Below, one piece after another: positions 19,224 through 28,463 of a stretch of DNA of 64,000 nucleotides. The stretch is from the NCBI RefSeq assembly GCF_964022235.1, contig NZ_CAXHZL010000017.1, positions 1 to 64,000 on the forward strand, read 5' to 3'. The position numbers were made by a program, and so were the translations under genes. How positions within the stretch are numbered: position 1 is the stretch's first letter; each line of letters starts with the position of its first letter. The notes beneath the pieces are model-generated. The model worked only from the letters and a program-made list of their open reading frames with translations, was not told the origin of the DNA and made no database searches. This stretch comes from Limimaricola sp964022235 (lineage in GTDB: Bacteria; Pseudomonadota; Alphaproteobacteria; Rhodobacterales; Rhodobacteraceae).

Positions 19224-20015
19224 TCAAATACGCGGCGGCCAGACCGCGGCCACCGCCTCCCGCACCCGGCGCAGCGGATGCGTCACGGCCTCTGTGACCA
19301 GAGGCAGAACCGCGCCGTCGGGACCATAGCCCAGTGCCGCCATCGCCGCCCTCGCGCTGTCGGAACAGGGCATCGTCGCGCGCAGGTCGTAATCGGCATT
19401 GCCGTCTCGAACAGGCTCAGGCGCGACTGCCCCGTCCGGCCTGTCGCAAAAAGCCCGCAGCGCGCCCAGCGCCGCGCCGGGGTCCGCCACGATATCCTCA
19501 TAGCGCAGGATCACCCGAGCGTGCAGCCGCTGCGCATCGCTCAGAGCCAGTCGATAGGCTTGCCCCCAATGCGCCACCAGATCGGCCTCGTTCAGATCGC
19601 TCCATTTCTCGGTTGCCCGCGCCACCGCCAGCGGGTGCCGCGTGACGATCACGAACTGCGACAGCGGGAAAAGCTGTTGGTAGAGACGGCTGCGCAGAAG
19701 GTTCACCGGCGATTTCTCCACCCGCCAGGGGGTCTGGGGAAACCACGGCGCCCAATCGGCCTCGATTCGGGTGCGCACCTCGAGCCGGTCATACGGCCCA
19801 CCCTCGATATGGTGCTGATCCGGATCGAAGGCGAAGGCTCCCGGTGTGCCCGACAGCGCGTCGTGCGGAATCGCCCCCTGCAGGTAGACCCCTTCGTTCT
19901 CGGGCACGGGCGCATTTTCGATCGCGCCGATCCCGTCGATCGAGGCTGCGATCCTTGAGGCCAGCGAGGTGCCCGACCGGTGCAGCCCGCCGATGAAAAG
20001 ATAGCGGTGGCGCAT
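19224..20015 (-). CDS. Sulfotransferase family protein
   Basis: This is a 263-residue cytosolic enzyme. The PAPS 5'-phosphosulfate loop is seen as GGLHRSGTS (residues 9-17) and a 3'-phosphate site as VTRHPLAVARATEKWS near residue 125; RYEDI near residue 165 also fits the family. It would move sulfate from PAPS to a sugar or other hydroxyl. The ATG at 20015 has AGGAG upstream. It is divergent from a run of glycosyltransferase genes, so a sugar acceptor made by that locus is likely. Confidence 0.8.
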   Translation of the reverse strand: MRHRYLFIGGLHRSGTSLASRIAASIDGIGAIENAPVPENEGVYLQGAIPHDALSGTPGAFAFDPDQHHIEGGPYDRLEVRTRIEADWAPWFPQTPWRVEKSPVNLLRSRLYQQLFPLSQFVIVTRHPLAVARATEKWSDLNEADLVAHWGQAYRLALSDAQRLHARVILRYEDIVADPGAALGALRAFCDRPDGAVAPEPVRDGNADYDLRATMPCSDSARAAMAALGYGPDGAVLPLVTEAVTHPLRRVREAVAAVWPPRI

Positions 20016-20168
20016 GGTTGCGGGCTCCTGAGGCTCGGACGTCCTGCGCACCTAGGGCACGAGGCCGCAAAATCCCATCTGGGTACGCATGAGAACATGC
20101 GAGGAACCGATAGGCACAGCACGGCATTGGACCGCCGAAACCACAAGACCCTGTCGAAAGATCCCCCG

Positions 20169-22220
20169 ATGTTCGTGATGCAAATTGCGCTCGGCGGTTG
20201 CCTCAAGGCGCCGCCGATCTCCTACGGCCTGACCGATGATACCGGGGGTCACATCGCATATGTCCTCGCCGCCACCCGCGCGCTCGAGGCCCGAGACGAC
20301 ATCGACCGGGTCGAGATCGTCACGCGACGGTTCGAGCGGGCCGATCTCGGGACCATCCACGCCATGCATCACGAGCCGCTCGGGCCCAAGTCCGCGATCC
20401 TGCGCATTGATGACGGCGTGCCGGAGTACCTGTCCAAGGAAGCCCTCGAAGCCCAGATCGAGGCTTTCACGGCAGCGTTCCTGACCCATCTCGACGGCCT
20501 GATCCGCAAGCCCGACGCGATCCACGCGCATTTTGCCGATGCGGCGCAGGTCGCTCTGGCCGCGCGCGCCAAGTTCGGCATCCCGGTGATCTACACGCCT
20601 CATTCGCTCGGGCTCGACAAGGCGCGGGCCATGACCGCCCCCGGCCCGGACCTGTCCCGCCGCATCGCGGCCGAGACCCGCGCCATCGCCGGAGCCTGCG
20701 CCACCGTCGTGTCCTCGCGCGACGAAGCTGAGCGTCAGGTCAGCGCCTATCCGGGGGCCGACCCCGCCCGTATCCATTGCATCGCGCCCGGCGCTACCTT
20801 GCCCGGCGCTCCCGACCGGGACGCGGCCCGCGCGCTGATCGCGCCGTGGCTGACCGATCCCGACAAGCCGATGATCCTCGCCGTTGCGCGACCCGTCGAA
20901 AAGAAGAACCTCGTCGGGCTGGTCGAAGCCTATGCCTGCGTGCCGGGCCTGCGCCAGCGCGCCAACCTCGTCATTCTTGCCGGGTTGCGTGGACCGGGGC
21001 GAAAGGGCAGCGCCGAACAGCGCCGCGTGATCGCCGGGATCGAGAAGGCCGTGCGCGCGCATGGCCTCAAAGGCCGCGTTGCCCTGCCGCCCGAGCATGA
21101 CGCCGCTGGCCTTGCTGGCCTTTATGCTTTTGCAGCCGAGAGGCGGGGCGTCTTTGCCAACCCCGCTCTGACCGAGCCCTTTGGCCTGACCATACTGGAG
21201 GCCGCAGCCTCCGGCCTGCCGGTGGTGGCGACCTGTCATGGCGGGCCGTCGGACATCGTGACCCGGATCGGGCATGGGCTGCTGGCGGAGCCGACCGATC
21301 CGCTGGGTTTCGGGGCCGCGCTGTCGCGGCTCTTGGGCGATAGCGATCTGCACGCGCGCTGCCGTGCCGCCGCGACCGATCATGACCTCGCCTATTCTTG
21401 GGAGAATTGGGCCAAGCGGATCGCCGACCTCATGTCGCGCCTCGCGGCACCGCGCCCGGTGCCCGCCCCCTCGCGTATCCTTGCCAGCGACATCGACAAT
21501 ACGCTGACCGGCGACCGCGACGCGCTGGCCGGTTTCGCGCACTGGCGCGCTCAGGGTCACGCGCTCTTTGCCGTGGCCACGGGGCGGACCATTACCGAAT
21601 CCCGACGCATCCTCGCGGAGTGGGACATCGACGAGCCGGACGCCTTCATCACCTCCGTCGGCACCGAGATCTACCGGCGCGATGCGACGGGGCGGCTTTG
21701 CTTCGACGAAACATGGGCGCACGAGATCGAAAAGGACTGGCAGGTCGAGGCGATCCGCAAGGCGCTCGACAGTCCGTCGATCCGCGCGCAACCCGAGATC
21801 GAGCAAAGGCGCTGGAAGCTCGGGTATCTGGGCGATGCGCGACAGGCGATGCGCATTCGCAACCGGCTCGACATGGCGGGGCTCGCGGCGCGGGTCATCG
21901 CCTCGCACGGGCGGCTGATCGACGTGTTGCCGACGCGCGCCGGCAAGGGGGCGGCGGTCGCGCATCTGGCCAAGAGCTATGGGCTGACGCTCGACCACTG
22001 CGTGGCGGCAGGCGATTCGGGCAATGACGAGTGCATGCTGCGCGCCGCCGGTCGCGCCATCGTCGTGGGCAACGCCGATGGCGACCTCTCTCGCCTGCCG
22101 CGACGGCCCGGCCTTTACCGAAGCCCCAAGGCCCATGCCGCGGGCCTTCTCGACGGGCTGATCTGGGCCGGGCTGCATGGCGAGACGGAGGCACCGCTGC
22201 TGCGGATGGCCGCCGAATGA
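20169..22220 (+). CDS. Glycosyltransferase fused to a HAD phosphatase (sucrose-phosphate synthase/phosphatase-like)
   Basis: This is a 683-residue bifunctional protein. Residues 1-430 form a GT-B glycosyltransferase of family-4 type, with DDTGGHIAYV near residue 24 as in sucrose-phosphate synthases, AVARPVEKKNLVGLVEAY near 240, and the nucleotide-sugar motif FANPALTEPFGLTILEAAASG. Residues from about 437 form a HAD-IIB phosphatase with DIDNTLTG (nucleophile Asp), VATGRT, a conserved Lys in KGAAVAHL and AGDSGNDECML. The logical reaction is synthesis of a sugar phosphate disaccharide and its dephosphorylation by the same chain. Sucrose, mannosylfructose or another disaccharide cannot be told apart from sequence alone. 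The stop overlaps the next start. Confidence 0.82.
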   Translation: MFVMQIALGGCLKAPPISYGLTDDTGGHIAYVLAATRALEARDDIDRVEIVTRRFERADLGTIHAMHHEPLGPKSAILRIDDGVPEYLSKEALEAQIEAFTAAFLTHLDGLIRKPDAIHAHFADAAQVALAARAKFGIPVIYTPHSLGLDKARAMTAPGPDLSRRIAAETRAIAGACATVVSSRDEAERQVSAYPGADPARIHCIAPGATLPGAPDRDAARALIAPWLTDPDKPMILAVARPVEKKNLVGLVEAYACVPGLRQRANLVILAGLRGPGRKGSAEQRRVIAGIEKAVRAHGLKGRVALPPEHDAAGLAGLYAFAAERRGVFANPALTEPFGLTILEAAASGLPVVATCHGGPSDIVTRIGHGLLAEPTDPLGFGAALSRLLGDSDLHARCRAAATDHDLAYSWENWAKRIADLMSRLAAPRPVPAPSRILASDIDNTLTGDRDALAGFAHWRAQGHALFAVATGRTITESRRILAEWDIDEPDAFITSVGTEIYRRDATGRLCFDETWAHEIEKDWQVEAIRKALDSPSIRAQPEIEQRRWKLGYLGDARQAMRIRNRLDMAGLAARVIASHGRLIDVLPTRAGKGAAVAHLAKSYGLTLDHCVAAGDSGNDECMLRAAGRAIVVGNADGDLSRLPRRPGLYRSPKAHAAGLLDGLIWAGLHGETEAPLLRMAAE

Positions 22221-23338
22221 GGCCGGTCGGGTACTTTGTCCACCATCAGGGGCGTGGCCATGCCGAACGCTGCGCGGCGCTGGCCCATGCCCTGCCCGCC
22301 AACAGGCCCCTCGTCATCTTCTGCGCGCGTGACGACATCTTTCCTCCCCTGCCCGCCCATGCCCGGATCGTTGTCGTTCCCTCGTTGTTTCAGCCCACGG
22401 GGGCCGAAGCACCGGGGCTGGCCGATCTCGACACGCCGGACACGCTGCATTGCGCGCCCGTGGGCTGGCCCGGCATCCGCGAGGCGATGGGGATCATCGC
22501 GCAGTGGTTCCGCGAGGCCGACCCGGCTCTGATGATATGCGACGTGTCTGCAGAAATCGCGCAGCTGGCGCGGATCTGCTCGGTGCCGCATGTGAAGGTG
22601 GTCCAGCATGGCGACCGCAGTGATCCCGGCCATGTCGCGGCCTATCGCGGCGCGCTTGGCCTGCTCGCGCCCTGCCATGCGGCGCTGGCGCAGCCCGATT
22701 GGCCGGAATGGATGATCGCCAAGACACATTTCGCAGGCGGCCTCGGCATCGCGCCGATGCCCACGCGGGATGCCGCGCGGGCGCGGCTCGGCCTTGGTTC
22801 GGAGGAGAAGTTCGCCCTCGTCGTGTCGGGCGGCGGCGGGTCGGGCTTTGCACAGGCACCGATCGGCGTCGGCGCGCGTGCTCTGAGCGACTGGCAATGG
22901 CATACCATCGGCCATGTGGAGCGCGACTGGCACGCGACCGAGCCCGGCAACCTGACGCATCACGGCTGGGTCGACGACGCCGCCGACCGCATCGCGGCCG
23001 CCGATCTCGTTGTCGCTTCGACCGGCAACACCACCTGCCATCAGGTGCTCGCCGCCGGAAGCCCGTGGATCGCGGTGCCCGAGTGGCGCTATTTCGACGA
23101 ACAACACGAGAAGGCCCGCGCGCTCGAAGCCGCAGGCCTCGCGCATGTGACGCCGCATCTGCCCGCCTCGGCCCATGCCTGGCGCACGGCGGTTCAGGCG
23201 GCGCTGGCGGGGCATGACGCCGAACGCATGCGGCACCATGTCGACGCCGAGGCCGCCCATGCCGCCGCCCAGTGGCTTGAAGCTCTGATCCACCGCGCCT
23301 GGGGGGTCGAAGCGCCCCTCGCCCTCGCTGCCGAATGA
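22217..23338 (+). CDS. GT-B glycosyltransferase (MurG/GT28-like C-terminal domain)
   Basis: This is a 373-residue predicted glycosyltransferase. The N-terminal half starts VGYFVHHQGRGHAERCAALAH, the glycine-rich acceptor loop of MurG/UGT-like proteins (GxGHxxR-type). The C-terminal half has the donor-site motifs ADLVVASTGNTTCHQVLAAG and WIAVPEWRYFDEQ with EKARALEAAGLA. Its ATG overlaps the stop of the upstream fusion enzyme (ATGA at 22217-22220), so the two are translationally coupled and probably act in the same pathway. The substrate is unknown. Confidence 0.78.
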   Translation: MRPVGYFVHHQGRGHAERCAALAHALPANRPLVIFCARDDIFPPLPAHARIVVVPSLFQPTGAEAPGLADLDTPDTLHCAPVGWPGIREAMGIIAQWFREADPALMICDVSAEIAQLARICSVPHVKVVQHGDRSDPGHVAAYRGALGLLAPCHAALAQPDWPEWMIAKTHFAGGLGIAPMPTRDAARARLGLGSEEKFALVVSGGGGSGFAQAPIGVGARALSDWQWHTIGHVERDWHATEPGNLTHHGWVDDAADRIAAADLVVASTGNTTCHQVLAAGSPWIAVPEWRYFDEQHEKARALEAAGLAHVTPHLPASAHAWRTAVQAALAGHDAERMRHHVDAEAAHAAAQWLEALIHRAWGVEAPLALAAE

Positions 23339-23354
23339 TGTACCGGAGATCCCG

Positions 23355-24290
23355 ATGACCGCCTCAGTCCTGACCATCGCCCGCGGGCGTGATACCCATC
23401 TTGCCAATGTCGTGCGCGGCCTTTCGCGCCAGACCGAGCTTCCGACCGAGTTCGTGATCGTGCGGATGCAGGCCGAGCCCTACGATCTGCCCGAGGCCCC
23501 CTTTCCGGTGCGCCAGATCGCTTTGATCCGCGATAGCCTGCCGCTTGCCGAAGCGCGCAACCTCGCGGTCGCGGAGGCGGTGGGGGACGAGTTGCTGTTC
23601 CTCGACGTGGACTGCATCCCCGACCCCGACTTCGTGGCCGATTACCGCCGCCATCTCGCGGTCTTCGACGGGCTGGTGATGGGCGAGGTCATGTATCTGC
23701 CTGACGGGGTGAACCGCGAGGGTTGGGATTATCCCGATTTCGAGGCGGTGGCAGAGCGCCATTCCGACCGGCAGGGCCCGCCGCCGGAGGGGCTGAGGGA
23801 TTGCAACGATTACCGCTGTTTCTGGTCGCTCAACTTTGCCATGCACCGTGCCGATTTCGAGAGGGTCGGCGGCTTTGACACCCGCTTTCACGGCTACGGC
23901 GGCGAAGACACGGATTTCGGCCGTGTGCTCGACGACGCCGGTGTCAAGATCGGCTGGGCCAAGGGCGCGCGGGTCTACCACCAGTATCACCCACACCACA
24001 TGCCCCCCGTGCATCACCTCGAAAGCGTGGTGCGCAATGCCGAGCTTTTTCGCGAGAAATGGGGCCATCGCACCATGGGCCATTGGCTGCACGCCTTCGC
24101 GCTGATGGGGTTGATCGCGCAGGACGAGGATGAGATCCGGATCCTGCGCGCACCGTCCGAGGCCGATCTGGAGCTGACCCGGCACCAGAGCCATCGGCCT
24201 TACTGCAACTCGGCCGAGGTGATCCGCGAGATCGAGCGCCGCCGTGCCACCGTGCCCGCTGTGTCTGCCGCCCCCGTCGCGGCGGAATAG
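23355..24290 (+). CDS. Family-2 type glycosyltransferase with galactosyltransferase-like C-terminus
   Basis: This is a 311-residue GT-A enzyme. The N-terminal part carries the LLFLDVDCIPDPDFV segment (metal-binding DxD-like acidic residues) near residue 80. The C-terminal part has GGFDTRFHGYGGEDTDFG (near residue 175), the signature of the galactosyltransferase C-terminal region. It lies 16 bases after the preceding glycosyltransferase on the same strand, so the three form an operon. No membrane helix is seen. Donor and acceptor are unknown. Confidence 0.82.
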   Translation: MTASVLTIARGRDTHLANVVRGLSRQTELPTEFVIVRMQAEPYDLPEAPFPVRQIALIRDSLPLAEARNLAVAEAVGDELLFLDVDCIPDPDFVADYRRHLAVFDGLVMGEVMYLPDGVNREGWDYPDFEAVAERHSDRQGPPPEGLRDCNDYRCFWSLNFAMHRADFERVGGFDTRFHGYGGEDTDFGRVLDDAGVKIGWAKGARVYHQYHPHHMPPVHHLESVVRNAELFREKWGHRTMGHWLHAFALMGLIAQDEDEIRILRAPSEADLELTRHQSHRPYCNSAEVIREIERRRATVPAVSAAPVAAE

Positions 24291-24293
24291 GCG

Positions 24294-25430
24294 TCACGCC
24301 TCGGCGGTGACATTCGCCGGGGCGATCCGCAGCTCATGCGGCGCGTAGGCGATCTCGGGCCATTCCGCCCCGCGCGCGGCGACTGCTTCGGTATAGAGCG
24401 CCTCATAACCATCCACCATCGCGCGGATCGAGAAGTGCTCCTCGACCCGCGCGCGTGCCGCCGCACGCGGCAGCGACATGGCCGCCAGCAAGGCCCACGC
24501 CAGGGCCTCGGGGTCATGCGGAGGCGCATAGGCCCCACAGTCGCCGATCACCTCGCGCACCGCACCCTGATCGATCGCCGCGACCGGCAATCCGCAGGCC
24601 ATCGCCTCGATTGCCGCCAGTCCGAAAGGCTCGTCCCAAAGCGGTGTGAACAGCAGCACCGAGGCGCGCCCGAAGGCCCTCGCGAGATCAACTCCGGCGA
24701 GATGCCCGCCATAGCGGATGTCGCCCCCCAGATGCGGTTTCACCTCGGTCTCGTAGTAATCGCGGTGTTCGATCACCCCGAAGATCGTTAGCGGCACGCC
24801 CGCGATCCGCGCCGCCTGTGCCGCCAGATGCGTCCCCTTGGTCGGGGTGATCCGCCCGGCCCAGACCGCCCCGCCGTCGCCCGATGGCGAAAACGGCCAA
24901 TCGTCCGGCGCGATGCCGTTGCCAACGACGCGGGCCGTGGCCGGGGGCACAGGCCACCAGCGACCGAGCTGCAAGGCCGAGCAAGTGGTCACGAGATGCC
25001 ACGGCGCGACGCTGTCGCTCATGGCGCGGTGCAGCGCCTCGAAGGGCGGCACGTGCATCGAGGAGACCATAGGCAAGCGGTTCGCGCGCGAAACACGCGG
25101 CACGAACCGGTGCAGCGTGTTGTTGTGTACCACATCATAGCCGCCCGTCGCGATATGGTGGCAGGCCCCCGCAAAGGCCGCATCCAGATGGTCGTTGAGC
25201 ACCTGCGTGCCGTGAAAGTCGTGCCATGGGTAGCGGCGGTCGTAATGCTCCACCACCACCGGGTGCAGCCGCACCCCCGGCGGAGCCTTGCTGTCGCCGC
25301 TGGCCAGCAAGGTGATCTCGTGGCCGCGCGCCGAAAGCTCGCGCGCCAGATGCCAGCCATGCGCCTCCATGCCCCCCATGAAAGGCGGGCGCACGGGGTG
25401 GCGGATATGGGTCATCAGGGCGATCTTCAC
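24294..25430 (-). CDS. Family-4 glycosyltransferase
   Basis: This is a 378-residue GT-B glycosyltransferase. The N-terminal domain has PPFMGGMEAHGWHLARELSA, the usual GG-E acceptor loop, and the C-terminal domain has VWAGRITPTKGTHLAAQAA and FTPLWDEPFGLAAIEAMACG (E-x7-E retaining motif). I chose the GTG at 25430, which gives a normal start (VKIALMTHIRHP) and has GGAG upstream; the longer frame is Pro/Arg-rich and non-conserved. It converges on the adjacent family-2 enzyme with only 3 bases between stops. Confidence 0.83.
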   Translation of the reverse strand: MKIALMTHIRHPVRPPFMGGMEAHGWHLARELSARGHEITLLASGDSKAPPGVRLHPVVVEHYDRRYPWHDFHGTQVLNDHLDAAFAGACHHIATGGYDVVHNNTLHRFVPRVSRANRLPMVSSMHVPPFEALHRAMSDSVAPWHLVTTCSALQLGRWWPVPPATARVVGNGIAPDDWPFSPSGDGGAVWAGRITPTKGTHLAAQAARIAGVPLTIFGVIEHRDYYETEVKPHLGGDIRYGGHLAGVDLARAFGRASVLLFTPLWDEPFGLAAIEAMACGLPVAAIDQGAVREVIGDCGAYAPPHDPEALAWALLAAMSLPRAAARARVEEHFSIRAMVDGYEALYTEAVAARGAEWPEIAYAPHELRIAPANVTAEA

Positions 25431-25618
25431 GGGCGAGGCTCCGGGGGCGTACGTGACGGCGCGTGGGACCGCGTGTCTGCCGGACAAGCTGCGCCCGGCT
25501 CCGGGCCGGTCAAGGGGCGTGGTCCCTCCGGTGCGGGGCCGCACGGGGACAGGCCGCGGCGGAACGAAGCCGCCGCCCGCGTCGTTGATCGAGGCACACA
25601 AGGCGGAAAGGACTTCCC

Positions 25619-26302
25619 ATGAGCCTCAAACGGATTCTCGGTGTCATGCTCGCCTCGCGCATGGCCGGTCGCGGTCGCCGTCGGGGCGGCCTTGGCAACG
25701 CAGCGCTTCTGGGGGGGCTTGGCGGACGCGGCATGCGCGGCAAGGCCGGCGTCGCGGCGCTGGGCTACATGGCCTATCAGGCCTATCGCGATCACCAGTC
25801 GCGCCAGCGCGTGAGCGGCTCGACCGCGCAGACCGCATCGACCGGCACCAGCTCCGGCCTCAGCGGGATCTTCGATCAGATCGCGGGCGCGCTGGGCGGG
25901 GAGACCCCGTCGCAGGACACGCCGGACCCGCGCTCGCAACAAGCCGCCGAGGCGATGAGCGACGACCGCGCGCTCTTGCTGATCCGCGGCATGATCGCGG
26001 CGGCCCATGCCGACGGCACCCTGTCGATGGATGAGCGGCACCGCATCAGCGGCCAGCTCGACGAGGCCGAGGCCAGCGCCGATGAGCGGCGGCTGATCAG
26101 CACCGAGATCGAGAACCCCAAGCCGATCGATACCCTGCTCACGCAGATCGACGACCACGACACGGCGATCGAGTTCTATCTCGCTTCTCGCGCGGCGGTC
26201 GATTCGGAAACCGAGGCTAACCGTGCCTATCTGACGCTGCTGCGTCACCGCCTCGCCATCACCGAGGACGAGGCGCGGGAGGCCGAAGAGCTCGCTCCCT
26301 GA
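25619..26302 (+). CDS. DUF533/YebE-type protein with TerB-like domain
   Basis: This is a 227-residue protein. The N-terminal third is Gly/Arg-rich (GRGRRRGGLGNAALLGGLGG) and ends with GVAALGYMAYQAYRDHQ. The C-terminal half from about residue 110 is a helical TerB-like domain (LLIRGMIAAAHADGTLSMDE, RHRISGQLDEA, IEFYLASRAAVD). This is the layout of DUF533/YebE proteins. Their function is not established, though TerB domains are linked to metal or stress responses. It is monocistronic with a strong terminator. Confidence 0.83.
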   Translation: MSLKRILGVMLASRMAGRGRRRGGLGNAALLGGLGGRGMRGKAGVAALGYMAYQAYRDHQSRQRVSGSTAQTASTGTSSGLSGIFDQIAGALGGETPSQDTPDPRSQQAAEAMSDDRALLLIRGMIAAAHADGTLSMDERHRISGQLDEAEASADERRLISTEIENPKPIDTLLTQIDDHDTAIEFYLASRAAVDSETEANRAYLTLLRHRLAITEDEAREAEELAP

Positions 26303-26333
26303 CCTGTCCTCCCGGACGGGTCGAAACGAACAA

Positions 26334-26364
26334 GGGCCGCTTCCTATCAGGAAGCGGCCCTTTT
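26334..26364 (+). terminator. Rho-independent terminator after the DUF533 gene
   Basis: A perfect 11-bp stem (GGGCCGCTTCC/GGAAGCGGCCC) with loop TATCA is followed by TTTT, 32 bases after the upstream stop codon. Confidence 0.9.
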
Positions 26365-26393
26365 GCCGTACCGGGACAGGCGAGGGTGTGGCC

Positions 26394-26921
26394 TCACTTG
26401 GTTTCGGTCGGCCCTTCGGAATAATCGTCCGCGGTCTTTTCAGGCCCTGAGCGCACGGCGCGGCGGCTGACCTTCTTTTCGCCCGGAGCAACGGTGTTGC
26501 CACCTTTCTTCGCCCCAAGCTTGGCCGGATCGACGCCATCGGTCAGCTTGGCCTTTTTCGGACGGCCCCGCTTGGGGGCAGCCCCCGGTTCGGTCGATTT
26601 GGCCGCAGCCTTGCGACGCCCGCCGGTGGCCGGGGTGGTGTCGGCGATCTGCTCGCCCGGAGCCTCGGTCAGCCCCTCCCTAGCCTGCCGCTGACCCATC
26701 TCGTCTAGACCGTCGTCACTCAGCGGTGCGCCTTCGTCGCGGCCCGCGAGACCCGCGGCAGCGGCGGTGCCCGGTGCGATGTCGTTGCCGGTCGCGTCCT
26801 CGGCGTCGATCTGCGCCGTGGCATCGTGCCAATGGTCCTGATGACGGCCCTCGGGTGCTCCCTCGCGCTGCCACAGATCATAAGCGCGCTGCCGGATCCG
26901 TTCTTCCCTGTCGTCGGACAT
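26394..26921 (-). CDS. DUF2934-type basic, disordered protein
   Basis: This is a 175-residue protein. The N-terminal 30 residues (EERIRQRAYDLWQREGAPEG followed by HQDHWHDA) match the DUF2934 motif common in alphaproteobacteria. The rest is low-complexity, rich in Ala, Gly, Lys and Glu, and contains an AT-hook-like PKRGRPKKAK near residue 117. It may bind DNA, but this is inferred from the basic motif alone. It is transcribed toward the DUF533 gene and ends 30 bases from its terminator. The ATG is preceded by GGAGGACC-type sequence. Confidence 0.75.
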   Translation of the reverse strand: MSDDREERIRQRAYDLWQREGAPEGRHQDHWHDATAQIDAEDATGNDIAPGTAAAAGLAGRDEGAPLSDDGLDEMGQRQAREGLTEAPGEQIADTTPATGGRRKAAAKSTEPGAAPKRGRPKKAKLTDGVDPAKLGAKKGGNTVAPGEKKVSRRAVRSGPEKTADDYSEGPTETK

Positions 26922-27089
26922 GGGGTCCTCCCAGTTGTAATCATGCTCTTTTCCGGAAGTATCGCGCGGCGCGGCAATTGCGAGTCACCGGGACACGAAA
27001 TGAATACAGGAACAGGACGCAAACGCCAAAAATCCGGGTGCTGCGTCGTTCGACGCGCCCGGTTTCGGCGATAACCTCGATCTTCGGAG

Positions 27090-27107
27090 GAAGTGGCGGA
27101 CTGGGGA
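27090..27107. repeat. Left attachment repeat of the island (distal att)
   Basis: This 18-bp copy of the tRNA-Arg 3' end lies 144 bases before the integrase ATG and matches 38431-38448 exactly. The flanking bases on both sides do not match. Confidence 0.88.
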
Positions 27108-27251
27108 TCTGCCTCACCCTGTTCCAGGACGTTCTATTACGTGTTTTAGCGCAATGGCTTAGCTGCATTATGTGTCTTGCACGTTCTAGCGTCGTCCCAC
27201 ATATTCCAGCCTGTAACGTGGGATGGCCCGTGGGGCCGGTTCGGAGGGCTC

Positions 27252-28463
27252 ATGGCGGAGGAGCGGACGGCGGTGCGGCGCGGGAAGTGGCCGGAGAAGG
27301 CCCTTTCGGCCGCCTTCGTGCGGCAGGTGAAGGAGCCGGGCCGATACGCGGACGGGCACGGGCTCTATCTGCATGTGGACCCGAGCGGCGCCAAGCGGTG
27401 GGTGCAGCGCATCGCCATTCGCGGCAAACGCTCGGACCTCGGACTCGGGGCGGTATCGCTGGTGCCGCTGGCCGAAGCCCGCGAGAAGGCGCTGGCGAAC
27501 CGCAAGCTGGCCCGCGAGGGCGGCGACCCGCTCAGGGTTAAACGCGAAGCCCAAGCGGCGCTCACCTTCGAGGAGGCGGCTCGGAAGGTCCATGCCATCC
27601 ACGAGCCCAGCTGGCGCAACAAGAAACACGCGGCACAGTTCCTTGCGACCTTAGAAACCTACGTTTTCCCCCGTATCGGCGCGCTGAAGGTGGCCGAGGT
27701 GGACACCGCGGACGTGCTGGCCGTGCTGGACCCGATATGGCTGAAAGTGCCCGAGACCGCGCGCCGGGTGCGCCAGCGCATCGGCACCGTGATGAAATGG
27801 GCGGTGGCGCAGGGCTGGCGACAGGACAACCCGGCCTCGGACATCGCCCAGGCACTGCCGCGTCAGGCACGGGTACAGAAGCATCGCGAGTCCCTGCCCT
27901 ATGACGAGCTAGCAGCCTTCGTCATCGCGCTGGGCATGACCGGCGCTGCCCCACATACGAAGCTTGCGCTGGAGTTCCTGATACTGACCGCAACACGTTC
28001 GGGAGAGACGCGTCTTGCGAAATGGTCGGAATTCGACCTTGAGCGCGCGGAATGGACCATCCCGGCCGAGCGCATGAAGGCGAAGAAGGCGCACCGGGTG
28101 CCGCTTTCACCTCGTACCGTCGAGATACTGCGCGAGGCCGAGGCGCTGAGTGACGGAAGCGCGCTGGTGTTCCCCGGTGCCCGCCACGGCCGCCCGCTGT
28201 CGGACATGACGCTCACTAAGCTGGTGAAGGGCATGGGCCATGCCGTCCACGTCCACGGCTTCCGCACGACCTTCAAGACATGGGCGCAGGAGCGCACGTC
28301 AACGCCCCGCGAGGTGTCCGAGGCAGCTCTGGCCCACAGCATTAAGGATAAGGCCGAGGCCGCCTATGCACGATCCGACCTGTTCGCCAAGCGACGGAAA
28401 CTGATGAACGCTTGGGCAGCCTTTGTAGGCGAGCAACCCGGCCGAGTGGTGAAAATTGGCTGA
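27252..28463 (+). CDS. P4-type tyrosine recombinase (integrase)
   Basis: This is a 403-residue site-specific recombinase. The N-terminal DUF4102-like arm-binding domain (residues 20-105: ADGHGLYLHVDPSGAKRWVQ), a central SAM-like core-binding domain and the C-terminal catalytic domain are in order. Catalytic residues are visible: Arg in TATRSGETR, His-x-x-Arg in HGFRTTF, His in LAHSIKDK and the nucleophile Tyr in AEAAYARSDL. GGAGG lies just before the ATG at 27252. Integrases of this group target tRNA 3' ends, matching the att repeat in tRNA-Arg. The stop overlaps the next start. Confidence 0.93.
   Translation: MAEERTAVRRGKWPEKALSAAFVRQVKEPGRYADGHGLYLHVDPSGAKRWVQRIAIRGKRSDLGLGAVSLVPLAEAREKALANRKLAREGGDPLRVKREAQAALTFEEAARKVHAIHEPSWRNKKHAAQFLATLETYVFPRIGALKVAEVDTADVLAVLDPIWLKVPETARRVRQRIGTVMKWAVAQGWRQDNPASDIAQALPRQARVQKHRESLPYDELAAFVIALGMTGAAPHTKLALEFLILTATRSGETRLAKWSEFDLERAEWTIPAERMKAKKAHRVPLSPRTVEILREAEALSDGSALVFPGARHGRPLSDMTLTKLVKGMGHAVHVHGFRTTFKTWAQERTSTPREVSEAALAHSIKDKAEAAYARSDLFAKRRKLMNAWAAFVGEQPGRVVKIG

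Noticed and set aside
20052..22178. A 708-residue minus-strand frame opposite the glycosyltransferase-phosphatase fusion
   Set aside because: The plus-strand protein has clear catalytic motifs; this frame has none.
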